From positions 1 to 25,022 of the IMG/VR virus record IMGVR_UViG_3300036985_002072: a DNA stretch of 25,022 nt; one strand, written 5' to 3'. The notes under the pieces were generated by a model. That model ran no database searches and had not been told where the DNA came from. It saw only the letters and a list, made by a program, of their open reading frames with translations. A program made the position numbers and the translations under genes. Source of the stretch: a virus. This document shows positions 1-5,638 of the stretch, one piece after another (position 1 is the first letter of the stretch; each line of letters begins with the position of its first letter).

Positions 1-30
1 GTTCACGGTGTCGGTCTTCATCAGAGTCAT
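1..30 (-). CDS. 5' end of a gene running off the left edge
   Basis: Only ten codons are visible (MTLMKTDTVN), so no function can be given. The start is supported by the phage's own start module: minus-strand AAGGGACTGACC directly precedes the ATG, as before the other early genes. It lacks the covarying ribosome-site stem seen at seven of those genes. It starts 19 bases after the stop of the RecE-like nuclease gene and is probably co-transcribed with it. Confidence 0.7.
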   Translation of the reverse strand, partial: MTLMKTDTVN

Positions 31-49
31 GGTCAGTCCCTTCTTGCGG

Positions 50-877
50 TCAGTCGTTGCCAAGCCACCAACGCGGCGGCTCAAGTTCCTGAATGGTCAG
101 CGCGTAGCCCGTGCGGTCGCCCTCGGCGACCTGCCACCAACGCTCGACCAGTTCGTCGATGCGGCGGTCGGCGGTCTCGATAGCGTGGAACGGCAGGCGG
201 TACACGGCCGTGAGGTACGGCGCTTTCTTCTCGACGGCGATGATGATGAAGTCATCCATCACGCCGACATTCTGCTCGACGAGGCGGCGATAGAACGCGG
301 CTTGGTGGAAGTACCCGAACTTCGCGGCGCTCGCGCCGAAGTCGCGCGGCGAGGCTGACTCGGTGGTCTTGACATCGAGGACGATGCACGCGCCTGCGAG
401 GCGCACGATGCCGTCCACCTTGGCCTTGGCGGGGCGGCCGCCGATGTCGCCGATGATAGTGATCTCGCGCTCCGAGAGCGTGTTGAGCAGCGGTGCAGCA
501 GCAGGGTTCTCACGCACGGCCTGCGCCATCGCAGTCGCCTGTTGCACGAGCGGCCGCGTGATGATCCGCGCGCCCGAGAGTCCGGCGCGACGCTGCGCGC
601 TATCCCACTCGGCCTTGCCTTCCTTCGTGCGACGGTCGATGTCGCCGAGCGCGATGAAGTTGGTCGCGATCGACTCGGGGTCGAGAAGCAGAGCGTGGAG
701 ATACGCTCCGAGGGTGAATGCGTCGGTCTCCTCACGCGGGGTCTCGCGCTCGGCAGCAAGGTGCGCGTTCGTTCCGTTGAGCAGGGTCTTCGTTCCGCTG
801 CTGCTCGGAAGGTCGATGGCGAAGTACTCGGTATCAGGCAGGCGGTGGAGTCCTGCGGGTGGGTGTGCTACACTCAT
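50..877 (-). CDS. RecE-like PD-(D/E)XK exonuclease (exodeoxyribonuclease VIII type)
   Basis: 275 aa. The layout matches the PDDEXK-like domain of phage RecE-type exonucleases, which resect dsDNA 5' ends and load a single-strand annealing protein. Seen: a GAYLHALLLDPE segment near residues 57-68 (the family's G-x-x-x-H-x-L-L-x-P region, H61), the nuclease core with D155 in AKVDGIV and D168-x-K170 in VLDVKTTES, and a downstream helix GYFHQAAFYRR (Q192, Y196) typical of RecB-type nuclease motifs. The ATG is preceded by GAAAGGATCTGACCCC, which supplies the ribosome site without the stem found elsewhere. No RecT-like annealing partner is visible in the window; it could lie further left. The role in phage recombination or replication is inferred from the family. 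Confidence 0.85.
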   Translation of the reverse strand: MSVAHPPAGLHRLPDTEYFAIDLPSSSGTKTLLNGTNAHLAAERETPREETDAFTLGAYLHALLLDPESIATNFIALGDIDRRTKEGKAEWDSAQRRAGLSGARIITRPLVQQATAMAQAVRENPAAAPLLNTLSEREITIIGDIGGRPAKAKVDGIVRLAGACIVLDVKTTESASPRDFGASAAKFGYFHQAAFYRRLVEQNVGVMDDFIIIAVEKKAPYLTAVYRLPFHAIETADRRIDELVERWWQVAEGDRTGYALTIQELEPPRWWLGND

Positions 878-934
878 GGGGTCAGATCCTTTCTCCCCTC
901 GGCCCTGCGAAAGCGAGGTCGGGGGGATTCTCCT

Positions 935-1213
935 TCAGGCCGTCTCGGTCTCGGTCTGGTCAGCCGCAACGCGCGGCTTCTTGAACTGAATGGGCTTGGG
1001 GTCGTTCGCACGCTCCTCGATGAAGTCACGCACGCTCGGGTTGTGCTTGCAGTAGAAGTCAATTAGCACATCGATCGTCGCGGTTCGACTGCGACGGCCT
1101 GCGAGGCAGAGCGCGTCGAGTCGCCATTTCGTCTTGCCGCCGACGCAGATCGTCTCGTGAATTCGTGGCTTGGTTCGCAGGCGTGGGGTCGAGTCAGTTT
1201 CGGTAGTCATCAT
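935..1213 (-). CDS. Small ribbon-helix-helix-like protein (candidate DNA-binding regulator)
   Basis: 92 aa from the first of two tandem ATGs; the second is at 1210. A GAG-containing ribosome site lies 6-8 bases upstream, and a longer reading would start inside a strong hairpin. The central part (residues 19-57) fits a ribbon-helix-helix fold: a short strand (HETICVGG), helix A (KTKWRLDALCLAG), a turn (RRS) and helix B (RTATIDVLIDFYCKHNP). The C-terminal third is charged and polar. Arc/MetJ/CopG-type proteins bind palindromic operators as dimers, so this is the best candidate in the window to bind the CCACA-N2-TGTGG sites, but nothing in the sequence proves it. It lies between the DUF932 and exonuclease genes. 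It could instead be an uncharacterised accessory protein. Confidence 0.55.
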   Translation of the reverse strand: MMTTETDSTPRLRTKPRIHETICVGGKTKWRLDALCLAGRRSRTATIDVLIDFYCKHNPSVRDFIEERANDPKPIQFKKPRVAADQTETETA

Positions 1214-1238
1214 CGTTCTCGGTTGAGGTGCGAAAGCA

Positions 1239-1275
1239 GCCTCGGCATGGGGTCGGGTGCTCCCCATGCCGAGGC
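1239..1275 (-). terminator. Strong 14-bp hairpin between DUF932 and RHH-like genes
   Basis: Perfect inverted repeat: GCCTCGGCATGGGG at 1239-1252 pairs with CCCCATGCCGAGGC at 1262-1275 around a 9-base loop. It starts 14 bases after the stop of the DUF932 gene in minus-strand direction. No U-tract follows, so it is not a textbook intrinsic terminator. It may act as a partial terminator, a 3'-end stabiliser or a processing site. Confidence 0.55.
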
Positions 1276-1288
1276 CGCGTGTGGTGGA

Positions 1289-2284
1289 TCAGACGAGGGC
1301 GAGCGCCTTGCTCATCACGGCGCGCTTTGCGTCACCGTACACTCCGAAGAGATCGGCGTTGACGCGCGCGTCACCCTTCAGGTAGCCACGGTGGAACTGG
1401 ATGTAGTTCGTCGCGGCGTTGGCGGCGACCCAAGCGGTCGCGCCGAACTGGCTCGCCTCGCGGTCGAAGACGCGCGACATATCGGCGAGCGCATCGACGG
1501 CTTTCTGCTTGCGGCGCGCCTCTTGCTCGGTGCGGGGGTTGGCCTCAATCTTGCCGTCGAGCGCGACGAGCACATCAACCCACAGGCTCTGAATCTCGTC
1601 GCGGGTGAGCGGCTTGGCGGCGAGCGCCTCCATCGCCTCGCCTTCAGCGCGAGCGGCGATGCCGTAGGTCGCGAGAGCAGCCTTGATGTCATCGACGCGC
1701 AGCGCGAGGCCCGAGGTATGTCGCCAACGGTACGCGGCCTTGCTCGCAGAGCCGAGCGCCATTGTCAGGGTGTTGTTACAGACAACACGGACGGAGGTCG
1801 GCATCGCGGTCGCCGACATCGTGCCGTCGTGCGCGTTGGCGAGCAGGATGTACTGCTCGACGATGTCGCCCTTGTGTGAGATGTCGAGCGTGTTGGTGTG
1901 CAGCAGGAAGAACACCTTGCGGCCGCCGAAGAGGCTGCCTGCGGTCTCGACGCGCGCGCTGCCTTGCGAGCCGAGGCTCGTGGCGATCTCGGCGAGCGTG
2001 CTGTTCTGAAGCACCGAGTAGTCCGCGCCGACCGTCGAGAGGATCGACTGGTCATCGCTGCGGCGAAGCGTCTTGTGCGACTCGACGATGGCGCGCTCGG
2101 CGTTGCCGTCGTTGCCGACGAAGCAGGCGGTGAGCGAGGTCGATTCTTCGACCGTCCAGTTCAGGCGGCCGATGGTCAGCGCCTCGGCGGGGGTGACGGT
2201 GTCGGGGAGGATATGCCCGAGGCCGTGCCATGCGGAGGTCTTGGCGAGGACGAGAGAGTCGTTGGAGCGAATTTCGTGAGCCAT
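1289..2284 (-). CDS. DUF932 family phage/plasmid-like protein
   Basis: 331 aa, a usual length for the DUF932 (phage/plasmid-like, TIGR03299-type) family, whose biochemical role is not established. Family landmarks seen: WHGLG near residue 19, VGADYSVLQNSTL near residue 85, LFGGRKVFFLL, LLANAHDGTMSATAMPTSVRVVCNNTL in the middle, and NYIQFHRGYLKGD near the C-terminus. DUF932 genes are common in phages and plasmids beside recombination or replication genes, which fits the RecE-like nuclease downstream. The ATG has the start module CCCGAAAGGACTGACTGCA with a GTCC/GGAC ribosome-site stem. It is the first gene after the operator-containing promoter at 2352-2379, and transcription probably continues to the left edge. 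Confidence 0.88.
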   Translation of the reverse strand: MAHEIRSNDSLVLAKTSAWHGLGHILPDTVTPAEALTIGRLNWTVEESTSLTACFVGNDGNAERAIVESHKTLRRSDDQSILSTVGADYSVLQNSTLAEIATSLGSQGSARVETAGSLFGGRKVFFLLHTNTLDISHKGDIVEQYILLANAHDGTMSATAMPTSVRVVCNNTLTMALGSASKAAYRWRHTSGLALRVDDIKAALATYGIAARAEGEAMEALAAKPLTRDEIQSLWVDVLVALDGKIEANPRTEQEARRKQKAVDALADMSRVFDREASQFGATAWVAANAATNYIQFHRGYLKGDARVNADLFGVYGDAKRAVMSKALALV

Positions 2285-2292
2285 TGCAGTCA

Positions 2293-2305
2293 GTCCTTTC
2301 GGGAC
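2293..2305 (-). promoter_or_regulatory. Ribosome-site hairpin of the DUF932 gene
   Basis: On the minus strand GTCC-CGAAA-GGAC forms a small stem. The Shine-Dalgarno AAAGGA spans the loop and 3' arm. Other genes keep the loop but have different, still complementary arms. Confidence 0.65.
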
Positions 2306-2351
2306 GGGGTTCTGATGTCACCTCGGCGGAAGTGCCTCGGCTGACGGTGCG

Positions 2352-2379
2352 ATCTTACAACCACAAATGTGGCAGGCAA
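2352..2379 (-). promoter_or_regulatory. Promoter with internal palindromic operator, driving the DUF932 gene
   Basis: Minus-strand -35 TTGCCT and -10 TAAGAT are separated by 16 bp. The spacer contains the operator CCACATTTGTGG (plus-strand CCACAAATGTGG at 2361-2372; arms CCACA/TGTGG). A repressor bound there would block polymerase directly. An A-rich box, GATCTTGTGAAAAATC, lies upstream and is nearly repeated at the 6271-6298 promoter. Confidence 0.7.
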
Positions 2380-2397
2380 GGAAAGTGGGGAGATTTT

Positions 2398-2493
2398 TCA
2401 CAAGATCGCTGCGAGTGTCCACAGGATGGCGAAGAGCGCAGCGATGGTGAGCATTCCGCAGATCAGGTCGGTGGTGGTCGGTTCGTCGTTCAC
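2398..2493 (-). CDS. 31-aa single-pass membrane microprotein
   Basis: GTG start overlapping the stop of the zinc-ribbon gene (GTGA), with AAGGA six bases upstream. The product has a short acidic N-terminus (MNDEPTTTD) followed by a hydrophobic run from about residue 10 to the end (LICGMLTIAALFAILWTLAAIL), long enough to span a membrane once. It is the third member of a GTGA-coupled chain. Function is not recognised. Tiny phage membrane peptides can act in lysis timing, superinfection exclusion or inhibition of host membrane enzymes, but none is indicated here. The stop lies 19 bases upstream of the -35 of the next promoter. Support comes from overlap, ribosome site and composition, not homology. 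Confidence 0.55.
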   Translation of the reverse strand: MNDEPTTTDLICGMLTIAALFAILWTLAAIL

Positions 2494-2717
2494 GGGAGTT
2501 CCTTGCGGCAAGTGCCGCAGCAGAGGCGGGGTTCAATGTTGTCGATCGAGAAGATCGCGCCGACTGGGTTGCCGTAGCGGTCATCGAGATTCTCGGGCAG
2601 GCCGTTCAGGTCGGTGGTCGGGCGACCCGCGAGGGTCAGCCGTCCCCCCGCGTGCGCGGTTTTGGCGCACGCGGGGCAATGCAGGTCGGCTTCGTAGGTG
2701 TAGGCGATGACTCTCAC
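2490..2717 (-). CDS. Small zinc-ribbon-like protein
   Basis: 75 aa from a GTG overlapping the previous stop (GTGA), which indicates translational coupling to the 173-aa gene. Two CxxC knuckles are visible, C14/C17 (HCPAC) and C67/C70 (CGTC), separated by a mostly polar segment with DDRYGNPVGAIFSIDN. This four-Cys arrangement is typical of a zinc ribbon. Small zinc-ribbon proteins are common in phage early regions and are often of unknown function. The codons around CPACAKTAHAGG also form a perfect 12-bp DNA/RNA hairpin at 2646-2676. The C-terminus RKELP runs directly into the start of the membrane microprotein gene. Confidence 0.75.
   Translation of the reverse strand: MRVIAYTYEADLHCPACAKTAHAGGRLTLAGRPTTDLNGLPENLDDRYGNPVGAIFSIDNIEPRLCCGTCRKELP
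2646..2676 (-). other. Perfect 12-bp hairpin inside the zinc-ribbon gene
   Basis: CCCCGCGTGCGC at 2646-2657 pairs fully with 2665-2676 around a 7-base loop. It lies over the codons of the first zinc knuckle. It could affect translation, mRNA stability or transcription of the coupled genes, or be a by-product of GC-rich codons. Confidence 0.5.
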
Positions 2718-3235
2718 GCGACACCTGCCTCGACGAGTACACGCTCGGCGTACTGGCGCAACTGGGTCACAGATTCGGGCGAGTACGCGGCCTCGATCGA
2801 CGCGAAGTTGCGCATCAGGTACGCGAGGAAACGGGCCTGCTTGCCTGACCAGTCGGTAGGGAGCGTGCCTTCCCGCGCATAGCGCAGGTCGGCGAGGTAG
2901 CGGGTGACGAGGTCGTGCAGGGGCTTGCGCACCGAGAGGGCCGAGACGCGGGTGTCGGCGTTGCCGTAGCGGTCGGTGATCTCCTCGCGGTTGTAGAACC
3001 GATCGGCCGTAACGTTCTGACGCAGATCGGCCTTGCAGATGTCGAACAGGTCGTTGAGCAGGGTGTTCGCCACGCTTTCACACATGGCGGTCTTGAGGAT
3101 CCAATGGCTGATGCCGCTCGCCTCCTCGCAGGCGGATAGCAGCGTCGAGGTCTCGGACGAGAGTGTCCACTTGCATCGCTCGGCGAGGTGGTTGCGGACG
3201 GCGTGATCGAAAAGGGCGGTCGCGATGATTGTCAT
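2714..3235 (-). CDS. Hypothetical protein, 173 aa, mainly helical
   Basis: The start at 3235 is chosen because it carries the phage's start module (GGTTCACGAAAGGAACCTGACC then ATG). The longer frame to 3409 runs back through a GC hairpin and has no ribosome site. The protein is soluble and probably mostly alpha-helical, with three cysteines in the first half (around C21, C36, C52). The second half is rich in charged helices (REEITDRYGNADTRVSALSVRK). I recognise no family. It is the first gene of a three-gene chain coupled by GTGA overlaps, ahead of the zinc-ribbon and membrane microprotein genes, and follows the 77-aa gene across a strong hairpin. Transcription probably starts at the promoter at 3596-3623. 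Confidence 0.75.
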   Translation of the reverse strand: MTIIATALFDHAVRNHLAERCKWTLSSETSTLLSACEEASGISHWILKTAMCESVANTLLNDLFDICKADLRQNVTADRFYNREEITDRYGNADTRVSALSVRKPLHDLVTRYLADLRYAREGTLPTDWSGKQARFLAYLMRNFASIEAAYSPESVTQLRQYAERVLVEAGVA

Positions 3236-3240
3236 GGTCA

Positions 3241-3257
3241 GGTTCCTTTCGTGAACC
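3241..3257 (-). promoter_or_regulatory. Ribosome-site hairpin of the 173-aa gene
   Basis: Minus-strand GGTTC-ACGAAAG-GAACC: 5-bp complementary arms around the shared CGAAAG loop, followed by CTGACC-ATG. The Shine-Dalgarno AAAGGA spans the loop and the start of the 3' arm. Confidence 0.7.
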
Positions 3258-3286
3258 GAGGTGTTGTCCTGCAACGGAGCAGGCGG

Positions 3287-3314
3287 GTGCGCCCCCATTG
3301 CTTGGGGGGCGCAC
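3287..3314 (-). terminator. GC-rich hairpin between the 77-aa and 173-aa genes
   Basis: GTGCGCCCCC at 3287-3296 pairs perfectly with 3305-3314 around an 8-base loop, 13 bases after the stop of the 77-aa gene (minus direction). No U-tract follows. Since no promoter is visible before the next gene, it may attenuate rather than end transcription, or mark an RNA-processing point. Confidence 0.5.
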
Positions 3315-3327
3315 GGCGCGCGAGCCG

Positions 3328-3561
3328 TCAGCGAGTGATGTAGTTTCCGAACACTTCGGCGGCGGTCTTGAGGATGCGCGTAGCGCGCTCGGATTGCGTG
3401 CAGTTGCATCGCTTCATTCCGTTGCGTGCTGCGCAGGCGCGCTCGGCGGCCTCATCGAACTCCTCGGGGCCGACATTCGGGCCGCAAGCGTCGTAGGTAG
3501 CCTGTTCCAGTTGCGCGAGCCAGTCTGCGTTGGTGTTGGTGATGTCGTTGGGGCTTTTCAT
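3328..3561 (-). CDS. Hypothetical Cys-containing protein, 77 aa
   Basis: The start at 3561 (MKSPND) is chosen over the longer frame because it carries the start module (CGCGAAAGGATCACGACC then ATG) and lies downstream of a good promoter. The longer frame would begin upstream of that promoter. Four cysteines are visible (C26 in DACGPN, C43 in ERACAAR, C52 and C54 in KRCNC). The last pair resembles half of a metal-binding knuckle, but no complete known motif is present. No family is recognised. It is the first gene after the operator-containing promoter at 3596-3623, so it should be among the genes most directly controlled by it. Confidence 0.72.
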   Translation of the reverse strand: MKSPNDITNTNADWLAQLEQATYDACGPNVGPEEFDEAAERACAARNGMKRCNCTQSERATRILKTAAEVFGNYITR

Positions 3562-3566
3562 GGTCG

Positions 3567-3583
3567 TGATCCTTTCGCGATCA
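3567..3583 (-). promoter_or_regulatory. Ribosome-site hairpin of the 77-aa gene
   Basis: Minus-strand TGATC-GCGAAAG-GATCA: 5-bp arms around the shared CGAAAG loop. The arm sequence differs from every other copy but stays complementary. Confidence 0.7.
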
Positions 3584-3595
3584 GGTGATACCGAG

Positions 3596-3623
3596 AGTAT
3601 GCTACCACAAATGTGGTTGTCAA
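3596..3623 (-). promoter_or_regulatory. Promoter with internal palindromic operator, driving the 77-aa gene
   Basis: Minus-strand -35 TTGACA (full consensus) and -10 CATACT with a 16-bp spacer holding ACCACATTTGTGGT (plus-strand 3604-3617). This is the clearest promoter in the window. It probably drives the 77-aa, 173-aa, zinc-ribbon and membrane microprotein genes. Confidence 0.78.
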
Positions 3624-3641
3624 GTCGATGTTCGAAGATTT

Positions 3642-4445
3642 TCAGAGATTGAGGACGGTGCATGTTCCGAGGTGAGGGTGGTAGTTGGGCAGCACCGCGC
3701 GGATGATTGGATTCCCGTCTTCCTCGACGCGGTAGATTGTGGTTTGCGCTGCGAGCAGCGCATTCGCGAGGGCGACAATCTTCTGCTCGGTGGTAAGCCC
3801 AAGCAGCGCACGGAAGATCGGCTCCGTTCCGCTTTCTGCGCCTGCGTTCTTCTCGGTGTGCGGCGCGGAGCCGAGGCTGTTGGTGCAGACGATGCGCGAG
3901 TAGCCGCCGATCTGAACTTGCTTGCTGTCATCGTGCGAGTCAACGGCGCGGAACTCGGGCGCAGGCCCGATGATAGTAGTCGCGGCGCGCTCGGCCTCGA
4001 CGGCCGTGGCCGCGCGGTCGAGTTCGGCGTACCACTCGCGCGCCCTGCGCCGCAGCGCCTCGGCATTAGCCTGCACCTTGCGCTCGGCGCGTTCCTGCTT
4101 CGCCTGCTTCGCCGCCTTGGTCGGCTCGCTCAAGGCGAGCGGCACGCGCAGGCTCCGAGCGTTCCACGAGGCCGAGTTCGCGATACGCTTGAACAGGTTG
4201 CGGATCGCGGTGAGCCGCGTGTGGCCTTCCGCATAGCAGTACAGGCAGTCAATGTCACACTTCGCGGTGAAGATCGGGGTCTCCCAACGGTAGCCTGCCT
4301 TGCGCGTGTACCGAACCCCAGTCGTGATGTGGAGGGTCTTGAACTCGGCAGGCGGACACACCGTGTTTCCGAGGGAGCGCGGCGCATACGCGGCGAGGGT
4401 GTCGAGCGCGGACTGGATCGTGGCAAGGTTGTCGTTGGTAAGCAT
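3642..4445 (-). CDS. Hypothetical protein, 267 aa, with a Cys cluster and possible HicB-like N-terminal segment
   Basis: The start at 4445 (MLTNDNLATI) is chosen because it carries the start module; nine upstream codons of the longer frame overlap the ribosome-site hairpin. Around residues 55-90 is WETPIFTAKCDIDC followed by LYCYAEGHTRLTAIRNLF. The cysteines C63, C67 and C70 happen to fit C-x3-C-x2-C, but no other radical-SAM feature is present. The segment reads better as a strand-strand-helix unit like HicB-type domains (acidic-Cys, then GxT, then an amphipathic helix). Residues 105-150 are a highly charged Lys/Arg/Ala/Glu helix or coiled coil. The C-terminal part is mixed. No family assignment is secure. 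Confidence 0.72.
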   Translation of the reverse strand: MLTNDNLATIQSALDTLAAYAPRSLGNTVCPPAEFKTLHITTGVRYTRKAGYRWETPIFTAKCDIDCLYCYAEGHTRLTAIRNLFKRIANSASWNARSLRVPLALSEPTKAAKQAKQERAERKVQANAEALRRRAREWYAELDRAATAVEAERAATTIIGPAPEFRAVDSHDDSKQVQIGGYSRIVCTNSLGSAPHTEKNAGAESGTEPIFRALLGLTTEQKIVALANALLAAQTTIYRVEEDGNPIIRAVLPNYHPHLGTCTVLNL

Positions 4446-4449
4446 GGTC

Positions 4450-4464
4450 AGCCCTTTCGTGGCT
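4450..4464 (-). promoter_or_regulatory. Ribosome-site hairpin of the 267-aa gene
   Basis: Minus-strand AGCC-ACGAAAG-GGCT followed by GACC-ATG. Here the 3' arm is GGGCT rather than GGAnn, and the 5' arm has changed to match, which is a compensatory difference. Confidence 0.68.
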
Positions 4465-4467
4465 TGG

Positions 4468-4485
4468 GTCACCGTAATTGGTGAC
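4468..4485 (-). promoter_or_regulatory. Upstream leader hairpin of the 267-aa gene
   Basis: Minus-strand GTCACC-AATTAC-GGTGAC: a 6-bp stem and 6-base loop between the predicted transcription start and the ribosome-site hairpin. The 305-aa gene has the same arrangement at 5532-5549 with different stem bases. Confidence 0.5.
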
Positions 4486-4491
4486 AGGATC

Positions 4492-4531
4492 AGTATCGGT
4501 CGGATTCGATGAGGTGCAACAGAAATGTGGT
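4492..4531 (-). promoter_or_regulatory. Promoter and degenerate operator upstream of the 267-aa gene
   Basis: Minus-strand -35 TTGCAC and -10 GATACT with a 16-bp spacer. The operator-like sequence ACCACATTTCTGTT (plus-strand 4518-4531) abuts and overlaps the -35 on its upstream side instead of lying in the spacer. One arm (CCACA) is intact and the other is degenerate. Confidence 0.6.
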
Positions 4532-4552
4532 AAGATTGTCGAAGATCGTGTT

Positions 4553-4575
4553 ATGGGGCGGTCGCATCGCCCCAT
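4553..4575 (-). terminator. Hairpin after the 305-aa gene
   Basis: ATGGGGCG at 4553-4560 pairs with CGCCCCAT at 4568-4575 around a 7-base loop. It lies 15 bases after the stop of the 305-aa gene and before the next promoter. It is terminator-like in position but lacks a U-tract. Confidence 0.5.
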
Positions 4576-4590
4576 GCCACGAAAGGATGG

Positions 4591-5508
4591 TCAGGTGTTA
4601 TCGCGCGCCTCGGTCAGAGCCGAGGACGCGAGCCGAGGCAGGTGGTCGAGGACGAGCATCATCAGGGAGGCGGTCAGGGTCGCACGGGCGCGCTTCGCCT
4701 GCTCGGGGGTGAGCGGGGTCTGATCGAAGGTCAGGTCATCGCGGCCGAGGACGGAGTCGAGGAACGCGGGATCGAAGTCCACGGCATGGGCCGCCTTCGG
4801 CGCGTCCTCGGCACGAGGTTCCCAAGTGCATTCGCAGTCGGAGGTGGAACCGCTGACCGCCGACTCGGGGAAGAAGTCGATGCGCACACCCGACCCGCCG
4901 CACCGCTCGCAGTCGTGATCGGGTTCGGCCTCGTGCTGCGCCTCGGTCTCGCCGATGTCGCAGGCATCGTCGCCCTCGGCAAGGCAGGTGGCTTCGGTGA
5001 TGTCGAACCCATCCTGCATCGGATCCCAATCGAACTGCGCGGTGTTGCCGAGGTGATCGGCGAGGTAGATCGTGACTGGGGACTCCGCGCCCTCGCGGTG
5101 TTCGGCTGCGCAATCAAGGCCAAGGTCGAGCATCGCCTTGATGACTGAAGATCCGTGGCCGAATGCGCCATATACGCAGCCACGAGATTTTGACTCCGTC
5201 CACGCCATCGTGGCCGCGTCACGAATCTCGTACAGGTCATCGTCGGTCGCGATGGTGGAGCGGGTGTCCTCGACCTCGACGGCGATCTCCTCGACGCGCT
5301 GCGCGCCGCGCCATCCCGTGATGTCCTTCGCGACCTCCATCGCGGCTTCGAAGGTGTCGAACACGAGCGCCTCGCCCTTCACGCGGGTGGTCTCGGTCGA
5401 GACGGTCGCCGCGTGCCGCGAGAAGATGCGGTTGGCGGGGACATCGCACTTGACGAGGTAGATCGGGGTCGCGGGGCAGAGGGCGATGATGAAACGGGTC
5501 GCGAGCAT
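4591..5508 (-). CDS. Hypothetical protein, 305 aa, with a DnaJ-like Cys knuckle
   Basis: The ATG at 5508 has the start module (CAGTCACGAAAGGACTGACCC). No whole-protein family is recognised. Visible elements are an N-terminal region with alternating strands (RFIIALCPATPIYLVKCDVP), an acidic middle (about residues 80-200), and C200-ERC203-GGSG followed by a CEC pair at C225 and C227. CxxCxGxG is the repeat unit of the DnaJ zinc-binding region, and single copies occur in many phage proteins as small zinc knuckles. The C-terminal 60 residues are helical (LTPEQAKRARATL). It is transcribed alone from the promoter at 5556-5596 and is followed by a hairpin. A zinc-binding regulatory or nucleic-acid-associated role is possible but not shown. 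Confidence 0.75.
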   Translation of the reverse strand: MLATRFIIALCPATPIYLVKCDVPANRIFSRHAATVSTETTRVKGEALVFDTFEAAMEVAKDITGWRGAQRVEEIAVEVEDTRSTIATDDDLYEIRDAATMAWTESKSRGCVYGAFGHGSSVIKAMLDLGLDCAAEHREGAESPVTIYLADHLGNTAQFDWDPMQDGFDITEATCLAEGDDACDIGETEAQHEAEPDHDCERCGGSGVRIDFFPESAVSGSTSDCECTWEPRAEDAPKAAHAVDFDPAFLDSVLGRDDLTFDQTPLTPEQAKRARATLTASLMMLVLDHLPRLASSALTEARDNT

Positions 5509-5512
5509 GGGT

Positions 5513-5529
5513 CAGTCCTTTCGTGACTG
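5513..5529 (-). promoter_or_regulatory. Ribosome-site hairpin of the 305-aa gene
   Basis: Minus-strand CAGTC-ACGAAAG-GACTG: 5-bp arms around the shared loop, followed by ACCC-ATG. Confidence 0.7.
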
Positions 5530-5531
5530 GG

Positions 5532-5549
5532 GTCAGCGGCATTGCTGAC
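5532..5549 (-). promoter_or_regulatory. Upstream leader hairpin of the 305-aa gene
   Basis: Minus-strand GTCAGC-AATGCC-GCTGAC: a 6-bp stem and 6-base loop directly upstream of the ribosome-site hairpin, parallel to the one at 4468-4485. Confidence 0.5.
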
Positions 5550-5555
5550 AAGGTG

Positions 5556-5596
5556 AGAGTAGGTCGGGTTCCGAGGGAGTCAACAGAAATGTGGTG
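5556..5596 (-). promoter_or_regulatory. Promoter and degenerate operator upstream of the 305-aa gene
   Basis: Minus-strand -35 TTGACT and weak -10 TACTCT with a 16-bp spacer. The operator-like CACCACATTTCTGTT (plus-strand about 5582-5596) lies immediately upstream of and overlapping the -35, with the same degenerate arm as the site at 4518-4531. Confidence 0.57.
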
Positions 5597-5638
5597 AGAA
5601 TGTTGGAGATCGTGTTATCGGGTGTCGGTCACCCGCAG

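Noticed and set aside
1157-1879. Plus-strand frame (240 codons) opposite the DUF932 gene
   Set aside because: Shadow of the DUF932 reading frame with no start signals.
2310-2345. Additional palindrome in the DUF932 leader (GCCGAGG repeats)
   Set aside because: The two GCCGAGG copies are direct repeats, not inverted. Only a 4-bp GTCA/TGAC pairing encloses them, too weak to call.
4236-4259. Radical-SAM enzyme suggested by C-x3-C-x2-C
   Set aside because: No barrel-type context and no glycine-rich SAM-binding motif; the protein is short and the motif sits in a segment better read as a different small domain. Kept only as a finding about the Cys cluster.
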